A stretch of 64,000 nucleotides of DNA from Synechococcus sp. CBW1002 (GCF_015840915.1 NZ_CP060398.1:186001-250000); one strand, 5' to 3'. Positions 21,627-32,013 are shown, counted from the first letter of the stretch. Program-made: numbers and translations. Notes: a model not told the origin generated them from the sequence alone.

Positions 21627-21684
21627 GGGGCTCAGGCGGAGAAAGACAGACTCCTTCACTGGGCCTGTCAGGGGTTTCGGATGA

Positions 21685-22185
<501 letters not shown>

Positions 22186-22227
22186 TCCCCTGGGACCAGC
22201 ACGGCCGCTGGGCAACAAGCTCAAGTC

Positions 22228-22256
22228 AGCCCTTCAGCCATCTGAAGGGCTTTTTT
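22228..22256 (+). terminator. Terminator of glnB
   Basis: A 10-bp perfect stem (AGCCCTTCAG/CTGAAGGGCT) with a CCAT loop and six T (22251-22256) lies 43 bp past the glnB stop. Confidence 0.92.
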
Positions 22257-22410
22257 GTTTTCTTTCCTCGCGAGAGTTCCAGCCTCTGCGGGGATCCGAC
22301 CGCATCCCATCGTGGCGGATTCAGCGGACGCGCCAAATGGCTTCGGTCCGCCAGGAGACCTTCATCCGCACCGGCCAAGGCAACGCTCCTTGAGGTTTCG
22401 GACCCCTCCT

Positions 22411-23265
22411 TCAGGTTGTGGAGAGAGTGGCTGACACCACCTGCTCCAAGGCCGTTCGACGCTCCTGCTCGGTGCCCGCCAGCAGAGCTGCGGGATCAGA
22501 GCTCCCGCCATTGGCCACAGGGGCTCCGCACAGCCATAACAAATATTCATGATTACCAGCCGGTCCCGTGATCGGCGAAGCCACCAAGCCAAGAGGACGC
22601 AGGCCCTCCCGAGCAGCCGCGGTGATCACCCGATCAATGGCGTCGGCATGGGCTAAGGCATCACGCACCACCCCACCCTTGCCAACCCGTTCACGGCCAA
22701 CCTCAAATTGCGGTTTGACGAGCACCACAAGTTCAGACGTGGGGCTCAGGAGACGACCCAATGCCGGCAACACCAGCGAAAGCGAGATGAAGGAGACATC
22801 CGCCACCGCCAGATCCGGCCAGGGATCCTCTGGTGCATACAGCTGCTCGGGATGGAGGTGGCGCAGATTGGTGCGCTCCTTGAGCACCACCCTTGGATCT
22901 GTGCGCAGCCTCCAAGCCGTCTGGCCATAGCCAACGTCCACGCCGTACACCCGTGCGGCTCCGTGCTGGAGAAGGCAATCGGTAAATCCACCGGTGGAGA
23001 TGCCCCCATCAAGACAGACACGCCCAGCCACACGGATCGGGAAGTTTTCCAGGGCAGCCGCGAGCTTCTCGCCGCCACGGGACACATAGCGTGGAGGCTG
23101 CTCCACTTCCAGAGCGCGATCCAGTGCAACCGGCAGACCAGGCTTGTCCAGGATCTGGCCACCGCTGCGAACCCGTCCGGCACGAATAAGCTGCTGCGCC
23201 TGCTGGCGTGTAGCAGCAAGGCCCCGTTGCACAAGCTCCTGATCCAGCCTCTGCTTACCTGCCAT
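22411..23265 (-). CDS. tlyA: TlyA-family rRNA 2'-O-methyltransferase
   Basis: Homologue of TlyA (rRNA cytidine-2'-O-methyltransferase/haemolysin family), 284 aa. An N-terminal S4 RNA-binding domain (RLDQELVQRGLAATRQQAQQ, residues about 5-65) precedes an FtsJ-like methyltransferase domain (VCLDGGISTGGFTDCLL, YGVDVGYGQ, LAVADVSFISLSLVLPAL, VVLVKPQFEVGRERVGKGG). Where relatives often read LDVGASTGGF, this has LDGGISTGGF. ATG 23265 (MAGKQRLDQEL) is chosen over an upstream ATG without homology. Confidence 0.92.
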   Translation of the reverse strand: MAGKQRLDQELVQRGLAATRQQAQQLIRAGRVRSGGQILDKPGLPVALDRALEVEQPPRYVSRGGEKLAAALENFPIRVAGRVCLDGGISTGGFTDCLLQHGAARVYGVDVGYGQTAWRLRTDPRVVLKERTNLRHLHPEQLYAPEDPWPDLAVADVSFISLSLVLPALGRLLSPTSELVVLVKPQFEVGRERVGKGGVVRDALAHADAIDRVITAAAREGLRPLGLVASPITGPAGNHEYLLWLCGAPVANGGSSDPAALLAGTEQERRTALEQVVSATLSTT

Positions 23266-24275
23266 GGATCGCGACCAATTTCGATAACGCCAGGCAGCTT
23301 CGTTGGAGGAATACGCCCTCTTCAAGCATACGACCTCAACTGCTTGTCACACTCAAAGACCGGCACCGACAATCCGTCCCATTTCAATAGCGCACCCTGA
23401 ATTCAAGAATTCAGGAATTCCTTCCCAGGTCAACTACGGCATGAACAACCGCGCGTTGCATCCAGTCCTTTCCAAGAGATCTTAACGCCTCCTTCCACTC
23501 CTTACGCCCATACCATCGACAGATTAGCATGATTAACACGAAAGAAAGGTGAAGACGACCTTGCAGCCTCTGTGAATTCGCCTGCCCATGCGAGCCAACT
23601 TCTCCGATCAATCTTTCACCCATGCATGGCCAGGAAGACACAGCCAGCTCCATGGATGGCAATGAATCAGGCCTGTAGCAATCTTCAAGATTTCACCGAC
23701 ACTCAACTCCTGGATGAAAATTCTATTTCACAACCATTCCAGGAGCATTGTCGTGATTACCCTCCGCTGACCCGTTTCGACATTTCATCAAAAGCGCAGG
23801 CATAGCGGCCATTATCTTCACATTTGCCCGTCTGCCATTCCACATGATCCTCAGAGAGAATTTTTTGCATGCCGTGGTGATGAATCTGCCGCCTGGAAAG
23901 ACGAGCATTGACCAAAGCGGCGACAGAGGCACAACCAGATTCTCCAACGCTCCAGGAACCGTAAGCCGCACTGGCAGCAGTAAAGAACCGAATACCATCG
24001 TCCTCGAAGATCGGGTCAACCTTGGCAAGTCAGGCAACTCCATCCCTGAAGCAAAGCATCACTCTGGTGAGAACGTCCCTGTTCCACGACATCGTGAACG
24101 GCATCCGCGGGGCTTTTCACCACACCTTCCCCCTTTGAAACCTCTGGATGTTCCATGTCATCGCTGCCGCAAAACCCTCGTGATTCTTGCTGACAGCCAG
24201 CCAATGAAGGGCATCATCGGCTGGCTGTCGCCCGCTTCGCCATAGATTGGGCCGGTCGTCGCCACGCGCTGGCCC
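23266..24275. other. AT-richer intergenic region without a convincing gene
   Basis: About 1 kb between tlyA and purB. It is visibly more A+T rich than its neighbours and has frequent stops in all frames. Short frames exist at 23411-23662 (-), 23723-24043 (-), 23844-24245 (+) and 24016-24204 (-), none with recognisable content. One minus-strand frame (23757-24029) lacks a start but reads like a protein fragment and is listed separately. It looks like decayed or acquired DNA. Confidence 0.5.
23757..24029 (-). pseudogene. Possible gene remnant, start-less open frame
   Basis: A minus-strand frame open for 90 codons between stops, with no ATG until near its end. It translates to pieces with balanced protein-like composition, such as GIRFFTAASAAYGSWS, VGESGCASVAALVNARL and EWQTGKCEDNGRYACAFDE. 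The codons are not the GC3-rich ones of the neighbours. I do not recognise the family. A frameshift may have severed its N-terminus, but chance cannot be excluded. Confidence 0.3.
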
Positions 24276-25571
24276 TTGATCGAGCGTTACACCCTGCCCG
24301 CCATGGGCCAGATCTGGAGTGAAGAGGCGAAATTCCAGAGCTGGCTGGATGTGGAGATCGCCGCTACTGAAGCCAATCATCGCCTCGGTCGCGTTCCTGC
24401 CGAAGCCCTCGCCACCATCAAAGCCAGAGCTCGCTTTGAGGTGCCCCGCATCCTCGAAATCGAGGCGGAGGTGCGTCACGATGTGATCGCCTTTCTCACC
24501 AACGTGAACGAGCACGTGGGGGATGCCGGCCGCTACATCCATGTGGGGATGACCAGCTCCGATGTGCTCGACACCGGCCTGGCCCTGCAGCTCAAGGCCT
24601 CTGCTCAGCTGCTGCGTCAGGAGCTGGATGCTCTGGCCTGCGCCCTTCGGGCTCTGGCCCAGGAGCACAAAGACACCGTGATGATCGGCCGCTCCCACGC
24701 CATTCATGGCGAGCCGATCAGTTTCGGCTTCAAGGTGGCGGGCTGGCTGGCGGAGGTGGTACGCAACCAGGAGCGGCTCGAACGTCTCGAGCAAGTGGTG
24801 AGCGTGGGCCAGATCAGCGGCGCCATGGGGACCTACGCCAACACAGATCCCCAGGTGGAAGCGATCACCTGCGAGATCCTCGGCCTGGTGCCCGACACGG
24901 CCAGCACCCAGGTGATCGGCCGCGACCGCCACGCCGAATACGTCCAGACCCTAGCCCTGGTTGGAGCGGCCCTGGAGCGCTTCTCCACCGAGATCCGCAA
25001 CCTGCAGCGCACGGATGTGCTGGAGGTGGAGGAGAACTTCGCCAAGGGCCAGAAGGGCAGTTCCGCCATGCCCCACAAGCGCAACCCGATCCGCAGCGAG
25101 CGCATCTCCGGCCTGGCCCGCGTGCTGCGCAGCTACGTGGTGGCCGCCCTGGAGAACTGCGCCCTCTGGCATGAGCGCGACATCAGCCACAGCTCGGTGG
25201 AGCGCATGATGCTGCCCGATTGCTCGGTCACCCTGCACTTCATGCTGCGGGAAATGACCGACGTCGTGAAGGGTCTGGGGGTCTACCCGCAGAACATGGC
25301 CCGCAACATGAACGTCTACGGCGGCGTGGTGTTCAGCCAGCGGGTGCTGCTGGCCCTGGTGGCCTCAGGGCTGAGCCGCGAAGAGGCCTACCGGATCGTG
25401 CAGCGCAACGCTCACACCGCCTGGAACACCGAAGGCGGCAATTTCCGCGCCAACCTCGAGGCCGATGCTGACGTGACAAGCCGCCTCAACGCGGAGCAGC
25501 TGGCCGCCTGCTTCGCCACCGACCTGCACCTGGCCAACCTGGGGGTGATCTGGGAGCGGCTGGGGATCTGA
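24276..25571 (+). CDS. purB: Adenylosuccinate lyase
   Basis: Catalyses two fumarate-releasing steps in purine synthesis, 431 aa. The fumarase-superfamily signature GSSAMPHKRNPIRSERISG is intact. Active-site stretches include HVGMTSSDVLDTGLALQL and MIGRSHAIHGEPISFGFK. The start must be the TTG at 24276, since conserved IERYTLPAMGQIWS precedes the first ATG. It follows the 1-kb AT-richer spacer and converges with rfbC. Confidence 0.96.
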   Translation: MIERYTLPAMGQIWSEEAKFQSWLDVEIAATEANHRLGRVPAEALATIKARARFEVPRILEIEAEVRHDVIAFLTNVNEHVGDAGRYIHVGMTSSDVLDTGLALQLKASAQLLRQELDALACALRALAQEHKDTVMIGRSHAIHGEPISFGFKVAGWLAEVVRNQERLERLEQVVSVGQISGAMGTYANTDPQVEAITCEILGLVPDTASTQVIGRDRHAEYVQTLALVGAALERFSTEIRNLQRTDVLEVEENFAKGQKGSSAMPHKRNPIRSERISGLARVLRSYVVAALENCALWHERDISHSSVERMMLPDCSVTLHFMLREMTDVVKGLGVYPQNMARNMNVYGGVVFSQRVLLALVASGLSREEAYRIVQRNAHTAWNTEGGNFRANLEADADVTSRLNAEQLAACFATDLHLANLGVIWERLGI

Positions 25572-25599
25572 GGGCTGCAGCGATTGAGCACGCAGCTCC

Positions 25600-26172
25600 T
25601 CAGGCCTTCTGGCCTGAAGCCGGCAGCAGCGCCGGATCCTGGCCCGCCAGGGTGGGATTGGCCAGGTCCTTGACCGAGAGCTGCATCTCCACCCCTGGCG
25701 GCAGGTCGGGCCAGACAATGCCAACGGTGGGATCGTTCCAGGCGATCCCCTGTTCCGATGCCGGATGGTAATAATCCGAGCAGAGATAGCAGAAATCAGC
25801 CAGCTCACTGAGCACCAGGAAGCCATGGGCGAAGCCCGGCGGCACCCAGAGCTGCTGGTGGGTCACGTCGTCGAGCACCGCACCCACCCACTGGCCGAAA
25901 AAGGGAGAGCCGCGGCGCACATCCACCGCCACATCGAACACCGCCCCGCGGGAGCAGCGCACCAGCTTGCCCTGGGTCTGCACCAGCTGGTAGTGGAGAC
26001 CGCGCAGCACCCCCTGGCGGCTGCGGCTCTGGTTGTGCTGCACCAGCGGCGGAATTCCGGCCTGATCCAGCACGGTCTGGCGTGCCGTTTCCACAAAAAA
26101 GCCGCGGGCATCCCCGAAGACCTGCGGCTGCAGCAACAGCACCTCGGGGATGGACTGGGGAATGATCTGCAT
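25600..26172 (-). CDS. rfbC: dTDP-4-dehydrorhamnose 3,5-epimerase
   Basis: Third enzyme of dTDP-L-rhamnose synthesis, 190 aa. The cupin fold is recognised by VFGDARGFFVETARQ, the catalytic His in VLRGLHYQLVQTQGKLVRC, VFDVAVDVRRGSPFFGQWVG, and WVPPGFAHGFLVLSE followed by YLCSDYYHP. ATG 26172 (MQIIPQSIPEVLL) is the family-like start inside a longer frame. It is the last of four rhamnose genes, 154 bp after rfbB. Confidence 0.96.
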   Translation of the reverse strand: MQIIPQSIPEVLLLQPQVFGDARGFFVETARQTVLDQAGIPPLVQHNQSRSRQGVLRGLHYQLVQTQGKLVRCSRGAVFDVAVDVRRGSPFFGQWVGAVLDDVTHQQLWVPPGFAHGFLVLSELADFCYLCSDYYHPASEQGIAWNDPTVGIVWPDLPPGVEMQLSVKDLANPTLAGQDPALLPASGQKA

Positions 26173-26326
26173 GACGGTGAAACGCAGCCGGGGTAGAGAA
26201 GAGAACCGAGACAGGAAAGAACAGAACTGCAATGCGTCCAGACAAGAACGGTCCAGGACAACAACGAATCCAGAGGGAGACAACATCAGGGAACCCCAGG
26301 GCTGGGGAATCCCGAAGCCTCAGGGC

Positions 26327-27403
26327 TCAGACTCCCAGGGAGGCTCCGTACTGCGCTTCCAGGTAGCCGCTGTACTCCGGCGAGAGCAGCGGCTCCCACC
26401 AGCCACGGTTGGCCAGGTACCACTGCACCGTGCGCCGCAGGCCTTCCTGCACCGTCACCTGGGGCTCCCAACCCAGCGTGCGGCGAATGTGGGAAGCATC
26501 AATGGCGTAGCGACGGTCATGGCCGGGGCGATCCGCCACGAAGCGAATCAGCTCGCGGCAGGGCCGCACCGGCAGATCCGGCGCCAGCTCCTCCATCAGG
26601 TCGCAGAGGAGAGACACCAGATCGAGGTTGGCCACCTCGTTGTTGCCGCCGATGCAGTATGTACTGCCAGGCTCGCCGGCCAGCAGCACCCGCTCCAGGG
26701 CCCGGCAGTGGTCGTGCACGTACAGCCAGTCGCGCACGTTGGAGCCATCGCCATAGACCGGAATCGGCCGGCCGAGCAGGATGTTGATGAGCGTGAGCGG
26801 GATCAACTTCTCAGGAAAGTGATAAGGCCCGTAATTGTTGGAGCAGTTGCTGACCAGCACCGGCAGCCCGTAGGTGTGCTGCCAGGCCCGGGCCAGGTGA
26901 TCGCTGGCGGCCTTACTGGCGGCATAAGGCGAGCGGGGCGAATAAGCGGTGGATTCGCTGAAGGGAGGATCCTGCGGCTCAAGGCTGCCGAACACCTCAT
27001 CGGTGCTCACATGCAGGAAGCGCCAGTGCTCGGGTGAGCCGTTGGCCAGCCAATGGGCCCGGAAGGCCTCCAGCAAGGTGAAGGTGCCGCCCACGTTGGT
27101 GCGCAGGAAGGCACCGGGGCCGCTGATCGAGCGGTCGACGTGGGATTCTGCCGCCAGATGGGCCACATAGCTGATGGCCTGCGCCTGGAGCACCTGGGCC
27201 ACCAGCGCCGCATCGCCGATGTCGCCATGCACGAAGTGAACCCGGCCCGCATCGATCAATGGCGCAATCGTGGCGCGGTTGCCGGCGTAGGTGAGGGCAT
27301 CGAGCACCACCAGGCGATCCTGCGGATGGGTGGCGGCCCAGTGATGCACCAGGTTGCCGGCAATGAAGCCGGCACCGCCGGTGATCAGCAGATGGCGGGT
27401 CAT
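26327..27403 (-). CDS. rfbB: dTDP-glucose 4,6-dehydratase
   Basis: Second enzyme of dTDP-rhamnose synthesis, an extended SDR of 358 aa. It has the NAD-binding motif LLITGGAGFIAGNLVHHW, HLAAESHVDRSISGP, VSTDEVFGSLE with its catalytic Asp-Glu pair, and SPYAASKAASDHLARAW with the YxxxK motif. ATG 27403 directly precedes the Rossmann strand. It lies 114 bp after rfbD. Confidence 0.97.
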   Translation of the reverse strand: MTRHLLITGGAGFIAGNLVHHWAATHPQDRLVVLDALTYAGNRATIAPLIDAGRVHFVHGDIGDAALVAQVLQAQAISYVAHLAAESHVDRSISGPGAFLRTNVGGTFTLLEAFRAHWLANGSPEHWRFLHVSTDEVFGSLEPQDPPFSESTAYSPRSPYAASKAASDHLARAWQHTYGLPVLVSNCSNNYGPYHFPEKLIPLTLINILLGRPIPVYGDGSNVRDWLYVHDHCRALERVLLAGEPGSTYCIGGNNEVANLDLVSLLCDLMEELAPDLPVRPCRELIRFVADRPGHDRRYAIDASHIRRTLGWEPQVTVQEGLRRTVQWYLANRGWWEPLLSPEYSGYLEAQYGASLGV

Positions 27404-27517
27404 GGGGAAGACAACAACACAGAAGCTTTGCGGTCGAGACAAAGGGTGGTGGCAGTGCCATCCAGCGGACCTGGTGCGGCAGGGAGCCTCATCGCAGCCA
27501 GGTCATCGCAAGCCCCC

Positions 27518-28465
27518 TCATCGCCAGGCCTTCAGGCAATACCGCAGATCCTCGTGCCAGTTCGGCAGGGGAAGACCAAAGGTCGCCTCGAAGCGGGAGC
27601 CATCCAGCCGTGAGTTCGCCGGTCGGGCCGCTGGGGTTGGATAGGCACTCGACGGGATGGCACTGAGGGCGGGGGCGCGCTCCAGCAGGCCGAGGTCCAC
27701 CGCCTCCGCGAAGATCGCCGCAGCAAAATCGTGCCAGCTCACGGCGTGTTGGCCGGCGTAGTGATAAGTGCCCCAGGGCAGCCCTGTGGCGATGGCTGGC
27801 TCGGCCAGGTGCAGCAGGGTGCGGGCGATCGCTTCGGCACTGGTGGGGCCACCGATCTGGTCATCCACCACAGACAGGGCCGGACGATCCCTACCCAGCC
27901 GCAGCATCGTGCGAACGAAACTGGAGCCCTGGATGCCGAACACCCAGCTCACCCGCAGCAGCAGGTGGGGACCACCGGCCGCCCGTAGCGCCTCCTCCCC
28001 GGCCAGCTTGGTTGCGCCATACACCCCCAGGGGGCCGGTCGGATCATCTTCCCGCCAGGGCGACTCACCACAGCCGTTGAACACATAATCGGTGGAGAGG
28101 TGCATCAGGGGTAGATCACGCGCCGCACAGGCCTGGGCCAGCACACCCACACCAACGGCATTCACCGCGTGGGCGAGCTCGGGCTCACTTTCGGCCCGAT
28201 CCACCGCCGTGTAGGCGGCGGCATTGATCACCAGGGCAGGCGCCAGCTGATCGAGCATCGCTTCCAGCTGCAGGGCCAGTTCGTCCGAAGGAGCCGCCAG
28301 ATCGATCGCAGGCCGCCCTCCCGCCACCAGGGAGCGATCGGGCAGCAACACCGGTGCCAGGGCCTGCAGGGCGCTTGCCACCTGGCCGCTGCGACCGATG
28401 AGCAGCACCGGGGCCGAAGAGAACGAGGTCGTTCGAGAAGAGCTGGCAGGAACAGGAGTGCTCAT
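27518..28465 (-). CDS. rfbD: dTDP-4-dehydrorhamnose reductase
   Basis: Final NAD(P)H-dependent step to dTDP-L-rhamnose, 315 aa. It shows [17 protein letters not shown] (Rossmann loop), [38 protein letters not shown] and [18 protein letters not shown] (YxxxK). Its start overlaps the rfbA stop by 4 nt, as usual in this operon. The first 18 residues are Ser-rich and less certain. Confidence 0.96.
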   Translation of the reverse strand: MSTPVPASSSRTTSFSSAPVLLIGRSGQVASALQALAPVLLPDRSLVAGGRPAIDLAAPSDELALQLEAMLDQLAPALVINAAAYTAVDRAESEPELAHAVNAVGVGVLAQACAARDLPLMHLSTDYVFNGCGESPWREDDPTGPLGVYGATKLAGEEALRAAGGPHLLLRVSWVFGIQGSSFVRTMLRLGRDRPALSVVDDQIGGPTSAEAIARTLLHLAEPAIATGLPWGTYHYAGQHAVSWHDFAAAIFAEAVDLGLLERAPALSAIPSSAYPTPAARPANSRLDGSRFEATFGLPLPNWHEDLRYCLKAWR

Positions 28466-29364
28466 GCGCAGCGCTCCGCCAGGAGGCCTTCGAGATAGGC
28501 GCCATAGCCGCTTTTGTGGAGCGGTGCCGCCAGCTGTGCCATCTGGTCATCACTGATCCAGCCCTGCCGCCAGGCCACTTCTTCGGGGCAGCCGATCTTG
28601 AGGCCCTGGCGTTTTTCCAGGGTGCGGATGTAGCTGCCCGCCTCATGCAGGGAATCACAGGTACCGGTGTCCAGCCAGGCCATGCCGCGGCCCAGCAGTT
28701 CCACCTGCAACTGCCCCCGCTCCAGATACAACCGGTTCAGGTCGGTGATCTCCAGCTCACCACGCGCCGACGGCCTCACCTGATGGGCCAGCTCCACCAC
28801 CTGGGCGTCATAGAAATACAGACCGGTCACGGCGTAGTTGGAGGCTGGCACCGCCGGCTTTTCCTCCAGGGAGGTGACACGGCGCTGGGCATCGAACCCC
28901 ACAACGCCGTAGCGCTCCGGATCCGCCACCCGATAGGCGAACACCGAGGCACCATCACCTCGAGACGCTGCAGTCTGCAGGGAAATCGAGAGATCGTGCC
29001 CATAGAACAGGTTGTCGCCCAGAACCAGGGCCGCCGGATGCCCGTCCAGAAAGGTCTCCCCGATCAGGAAGGCCTGGGCCAGGCCATCGGGGCTGGGCTG
29101 CTCGGAGTAGGAGAAGCGCACACCCCAGCGGCAACCATCGCCGAGCAGATCCTGGAAGCGAGGCAGATCATGCGGGGTGGAGATGATCAAAATGTCCTGG
29201 ATGCCCGCCAGCATCAAGGTGGTGAGCGGGTAATAAATCATCGGCTTGTCGTAAACCGGCAATAGCTGCTTGCTCACCGCCTGGGTGATCGGATGCAGGC
29301 GTGTGCCACTGCCACCGGCCAGGATGATGCCGCGGCGACCAGAGGACTTGAACGAACCTGACAA
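28462..29364 (-). CDS. rfbA: Glucose-1-phosphate thymidylyltransferase
   Basis: First enzyme of the pathway, forming dTDP-glucose, 300 aa. The nucleotidyltransferase signature [20 protein letters not shown] is followed by [36 protein letters not shown] and [15 protein letters not shown]. It is the first gene of the rhamnose operon; the operon promoter should lie in the 220 bp between here and the IS630 pair. Confidence 0.97.
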   Translation of the reverse strand: MSGSFKSSGRRGIILAGGSGTRLHPITQAVSKQLLPVYDKPMIYYPLTTLMLAGIQDILIISTPHDLPRFQDLLGDGCRWGVRFSYSEQPSPDGLAQAFLIGETFLDGHPAALVLGDNLFYGHDLSISLQTAASRGDGASVFAYRVADPERYGVVGFDAQRRVTSLEEKPAVPASNYAVTGLYFYDAQVVELAHQVRPSARGELEITDLNRLYLERGQLQVELLGRGMAWLDTGTCDSLHEAGSYIRTLEKRQGLKIGCPEEVAWRQGWISDDQMAQLAAPLHKSGYGAYLEGLLAERCA

Positions 29365-29585
29365 GAATTCACGAGTGCTGGCGATACTTTCCCACAGGCG
29401 TGTGGTCGATCCCTGGCCTCCTGATCCACCAGGATGGATTCTGAGCCAGTGAGCTGGGATTCATCTGAAGGGTGTCGTCTAGGCAGGGTCTGGATAGCCT
29501 AGGAATATGCTTGAACCAAGGATTGAGAGTCGTGTCCCAGTCTTGACGGCAGTTTCTCGGCAGGCGGTTGTCCAGAGGATCCCCA
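29365..29585. promoter_or_regulatory. rfbA upstream region
   Basis: 220 bp between the rfbA start and the left end of the first IS630 element. It probably contains the rfb operon promoter (minus strand); no clear boxes or gene seen. Confidence 0.35.
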
Positions 29586-30733
29586 GTGTTCCGTCCCGCA
29601 AATACACGGTAAAATATGGGGGTGTCTCCTCGCGGGGTCGTTTCATGCCGACCGGTCGGCCCATGGCTCCTCTGGAGCTTTCGGCTGATGAGGCCAGCCA
29701 GCTCCAGAGCCTGGCTGGATCAAGAACCTTGCCGCATTCGATCGTTCATCGGGCCCAGATCGTGCTGGCCTGCGCTGCTGGTGACACCAACACCGCTGTC
29801 GCGAAGCGCTTTGGGGTCCGCGGCTCAACCGTGGGCAAATGGCGGCAGCGCTATATCGATCTGGGCATCGAGGGCCTGCATGACGAACTGCGTCCCGGCC
29901 GTCCCCGCACCTACGAGGACGACAAGGTGGCCGAGGTGATCAACCGGGCTCTGCAGACCAGGCCTCCCGATGGCAGCACCCACTGGAGCGCACGGACTTT
30001 GGCTGCAGCGACTGGGATCTCCAAGACCACGGTTCACCGCTGGCTGCAGACCTTCTCGGTCCAGCCCCACCGGCAGAAGCACTTCAAGCTCTCGACCGAT
30101 CCGTTCTTTGTCGAGAAAGTCCGGGACATCGTCGGCCTGTACCTGAATCCGCCCGACAAGGCGATGGTGCTCTGCGTCGACGAGAAGACCCAGATCCAGG
30201 CCCTGGACCGCACCCAGCCGCTGCTGCCCATGGGTCTGGGCTACGTGGAGGGGGTGACCCATGACTACATCCGCCACGGCACCACCACCCTGTTCGCCGC
30301 CCTGGACGTGGCCACCGGAGAGGTGATCACCCAGTGCAAACCCCGCCACCGGCACCAGGAGTTCCTGGGATTTCTCCGGCAGATCGAGACGTCGGTTCCC
30401 GATGACCTGGACATCCACCTGATCGTGGACAACTACTGCACCCACAAGCACGCCAAGGTCAGGTCCTGGCTGGCGCAGCGGCCCCGCTTCCACGTGCACT
30501 ACACGCCCACGTATGCCTCCTGGCTCAACCAGGTGGAGCGTTGGTTTGGGATCATCACCCAGCGAGCGATCCGCCGGGGCAGCTTCTCGAGCGTCAAAGA
30601 ACTGATCGCCAAGATCGAGCAGTTCGTGGCGGCCTACAACAAGACCAGAGCCCCGTTCAACTGGACCGCGACGGCGGACTCAATCCTGGAGAAGCTCCAG
30701 CGACTTTGTTCGCAAATCTCCGGGACGGCACAC
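29586..30733 (+). mobile_element. IS630-family element, copy 1
   Basis: About 1148 bp. The left end is GTGTTCCGTCCCGCAAATA, and the right end, read inverted, is GTGTGCCGTCCCGG. The TA after the right end fits the IS630 target duplication, while the left flank reads CA, so the duplication or the end has mutated. It encodes one intact transposase and lies in tandem with copy 2. Confidence 0.85.
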
Positions 30734-30736
30734 TAG
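29645..30736 (+). CDS. IS630-family transposase (copy 1)
   Basis: A DDE transposase of 363 aa. The N-terminal helix-turn-helix region (TNTAVAKRFGVRGSTVGKWR, then [20 protein letters not shown]) is followed by the DDE catalytic core: first Asp in [15 protein letters not shown], second in [15 protein letters not shown], and Glu in [14 protein letters not shown]. The frame is open upstream outside the element, but ATG 29645 aligns with the copy-2 start. The stop TAG is built from the TA target dinucleotide plus the next base outside the element. Confidence 0.93.
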   Translation: MPTGRPMAPLELSADEASQLQSLAGSRTLPHSIVHRAQIVLACAAGDTNTAVAKRFGVRGSTVGKWRQRYIDLGIEGLHDELRPGRPRTYEDDKVAEVINRALQTRPPDGSTHWSARTLAAATGISKTTVHRWLQTFSVQPHRQKHFKLSTDPFFVEKVRDIVGLYLNPPDKAMVLCVDEKTQIQALDRTQPLLPMGLGYVEGVTHDYIRHGTTTLFAALDVATGEVITQCKPRHRHQEFLGFLRQIETSVPDDLDIHLIVDNYCTHKHAKVRSWLAQRPRFHVHYTPTYASWLNQVERWFGIITQRAIRRGSFSSVKELIAKIEQFVAAYNKTRAPFNWTATADSILEKLQRLCSQISGTAH

Positions 30737-30867
30737 GAGTTTGCTGAAAAAGCCCCGAGGCCGTCATGCCTTGAGCCTGACCTTTGGGCGCAGCGCCCGT
30801 GAACACTGGGCTCGAAGTCAGGCGTTCCCGGGTTGAATGGCCCTTGACGGGGTTTTTCAGCAGTCTC
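30737..30867. mobile_element. 131-bp MITE-like element at the IS630 junction
   Basis: Non-coding, with terminal inverted repeats of about 20 bp (GAGTTTGCTGAAAAAGCCCC on the left, GAGACTGCTGAAAAACCCC on the right read inverted) and flanked by CTAG at 30733-30736 and 30868-30871. The ends match those of the IS5-type element at 62189-63557 (GAGTTTGC, G or T, GAAAAACC). The interior holds a GGGCGC/GCGCCC hairpin and no ORF. Its ends and 4-bp duplication suggest it is mobilised by that IS5-type transposase. Confidence 0.75.
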
Positions 30868-30870
30868 CTA

Positions 30871-32013
30871 GTGTGCCGTCCCGGAAATAACAGCTAGAAT
30901 CGAGAGTGTCACCCGAGGTGCCTTGTGGCGCTTGGTCGTCCGATGCCTCCGCTGGTCCTCAGCGAGGACGAGGTTCAGCAGTTGCGGGCCCTTGCAAATT
31001 CCCGGTCGTTGCCGCATTCGATCGTGCAGCGCGCTCAGATCGTGCTGGCCTGCGGTGCCGGCGAGACCAACACCGCCATCGCCAAACGGATGGGGCTGAC
31101 GGGGATGACCGTTGGCAAGTGGCGCAAGCGGTACCGGGAGCTGGGCCTGGAGGGCCTGCATGACGAGCTGCGGCCGGGTAGGCCTCGCACCTACGAGGAC
31201 GACACGGTGGCGGAGGTGATCAACCGGGCACTGCAGACCAAGCCCACCGATGGCAGCACCCAGTGGTCTGCGCGCTCCCTCGCGGCTGCCACCGGCATCT
31301 CCAAAACCACCGTTCACCGCTGGCTGCAGACTTTCTCGGTCCAGCCCCACCGGCAGAAGTCGTTCAAGCTCTCCACCGACCCGTTCTTTGTGGAGAAGGT
31401 CCGCGACATCGTCGGCCTGTACCTGAACCCTCCGGATAAGGCGATGGTGCTCTGCGTCGACGAGAAGACGCAGATCCAGGCACTGGACCGCACCCAGCCG
31501 CTGTTGCCCATGGGCCTGGGTTACGTGGAGGGCGTCACCCACGACTACATCCGCCACGGCACCACCACGCTGTTCGCTGCTCTGGATGTGGCAACAGGCG
31601 AGGTGATCACCCAATGCAAGCCCCGCCATAGGCATCAGGAGTTCCTGGGGTTCCTGCGCCAGATCGAGAAGTCGGTCCCCGAGGAGCTTGATGTCCACTT
31701 GATCGTCGACAACTACTGCACCCACAAGCACGCCAAGGTGAGGGCCTGGCTGGCGCAGCGGCCCCGCTTCCACGTGCACTACACACCGACCTACGCCTCC
31801 TGGATCAACCAGGTGGAGCGTTGGTTTGGGATCATCACCCAGCGGGCGATCCGACGCGGCAGCTTCTCCAGCGTCAAGGAGTTGATCTCCAAGATCGAGC
31901 AATTCGTGGCGGCCTACAACAAGACCAAGGCGCCGTTCAACTGGACGGCCACAGCGGATTCAATCCTGGAGAAGCTCCAGCGACTTTGCTCGCAGATCTC
32001 CGGGACGGCACAC
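30871..32013 (+). mobile_element. IS630-family element, copy 2
   Basis: About 1143 bp with perfect 15-bp terminal inverted repeats (GTGTGCCGTCCCGGA) and TA on both sides (30869-30870, 32014-32015). Same orientation as copy 1 and clearly related but diverged, with many synonymous differences, so the pair is not a fresh duplication. Its right end abuts the helicase stop codon. Confidence 0.88.

Noticed and set aside
23844-24245. A 133-codon plus-strand frame upstream of purB
   Set aside because: Its translation (many His, Arg, Pro and Ser in irregular order) shows no family resemblance, and it competes with an equally plausible minus-strand fragment.
29365-29585. A third decayed insertion sequence next to IS630 copy 1
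   Set aside because: No inverted repeat matching either IS type is visible here; the sequence is best read as the rfbA promoter region.
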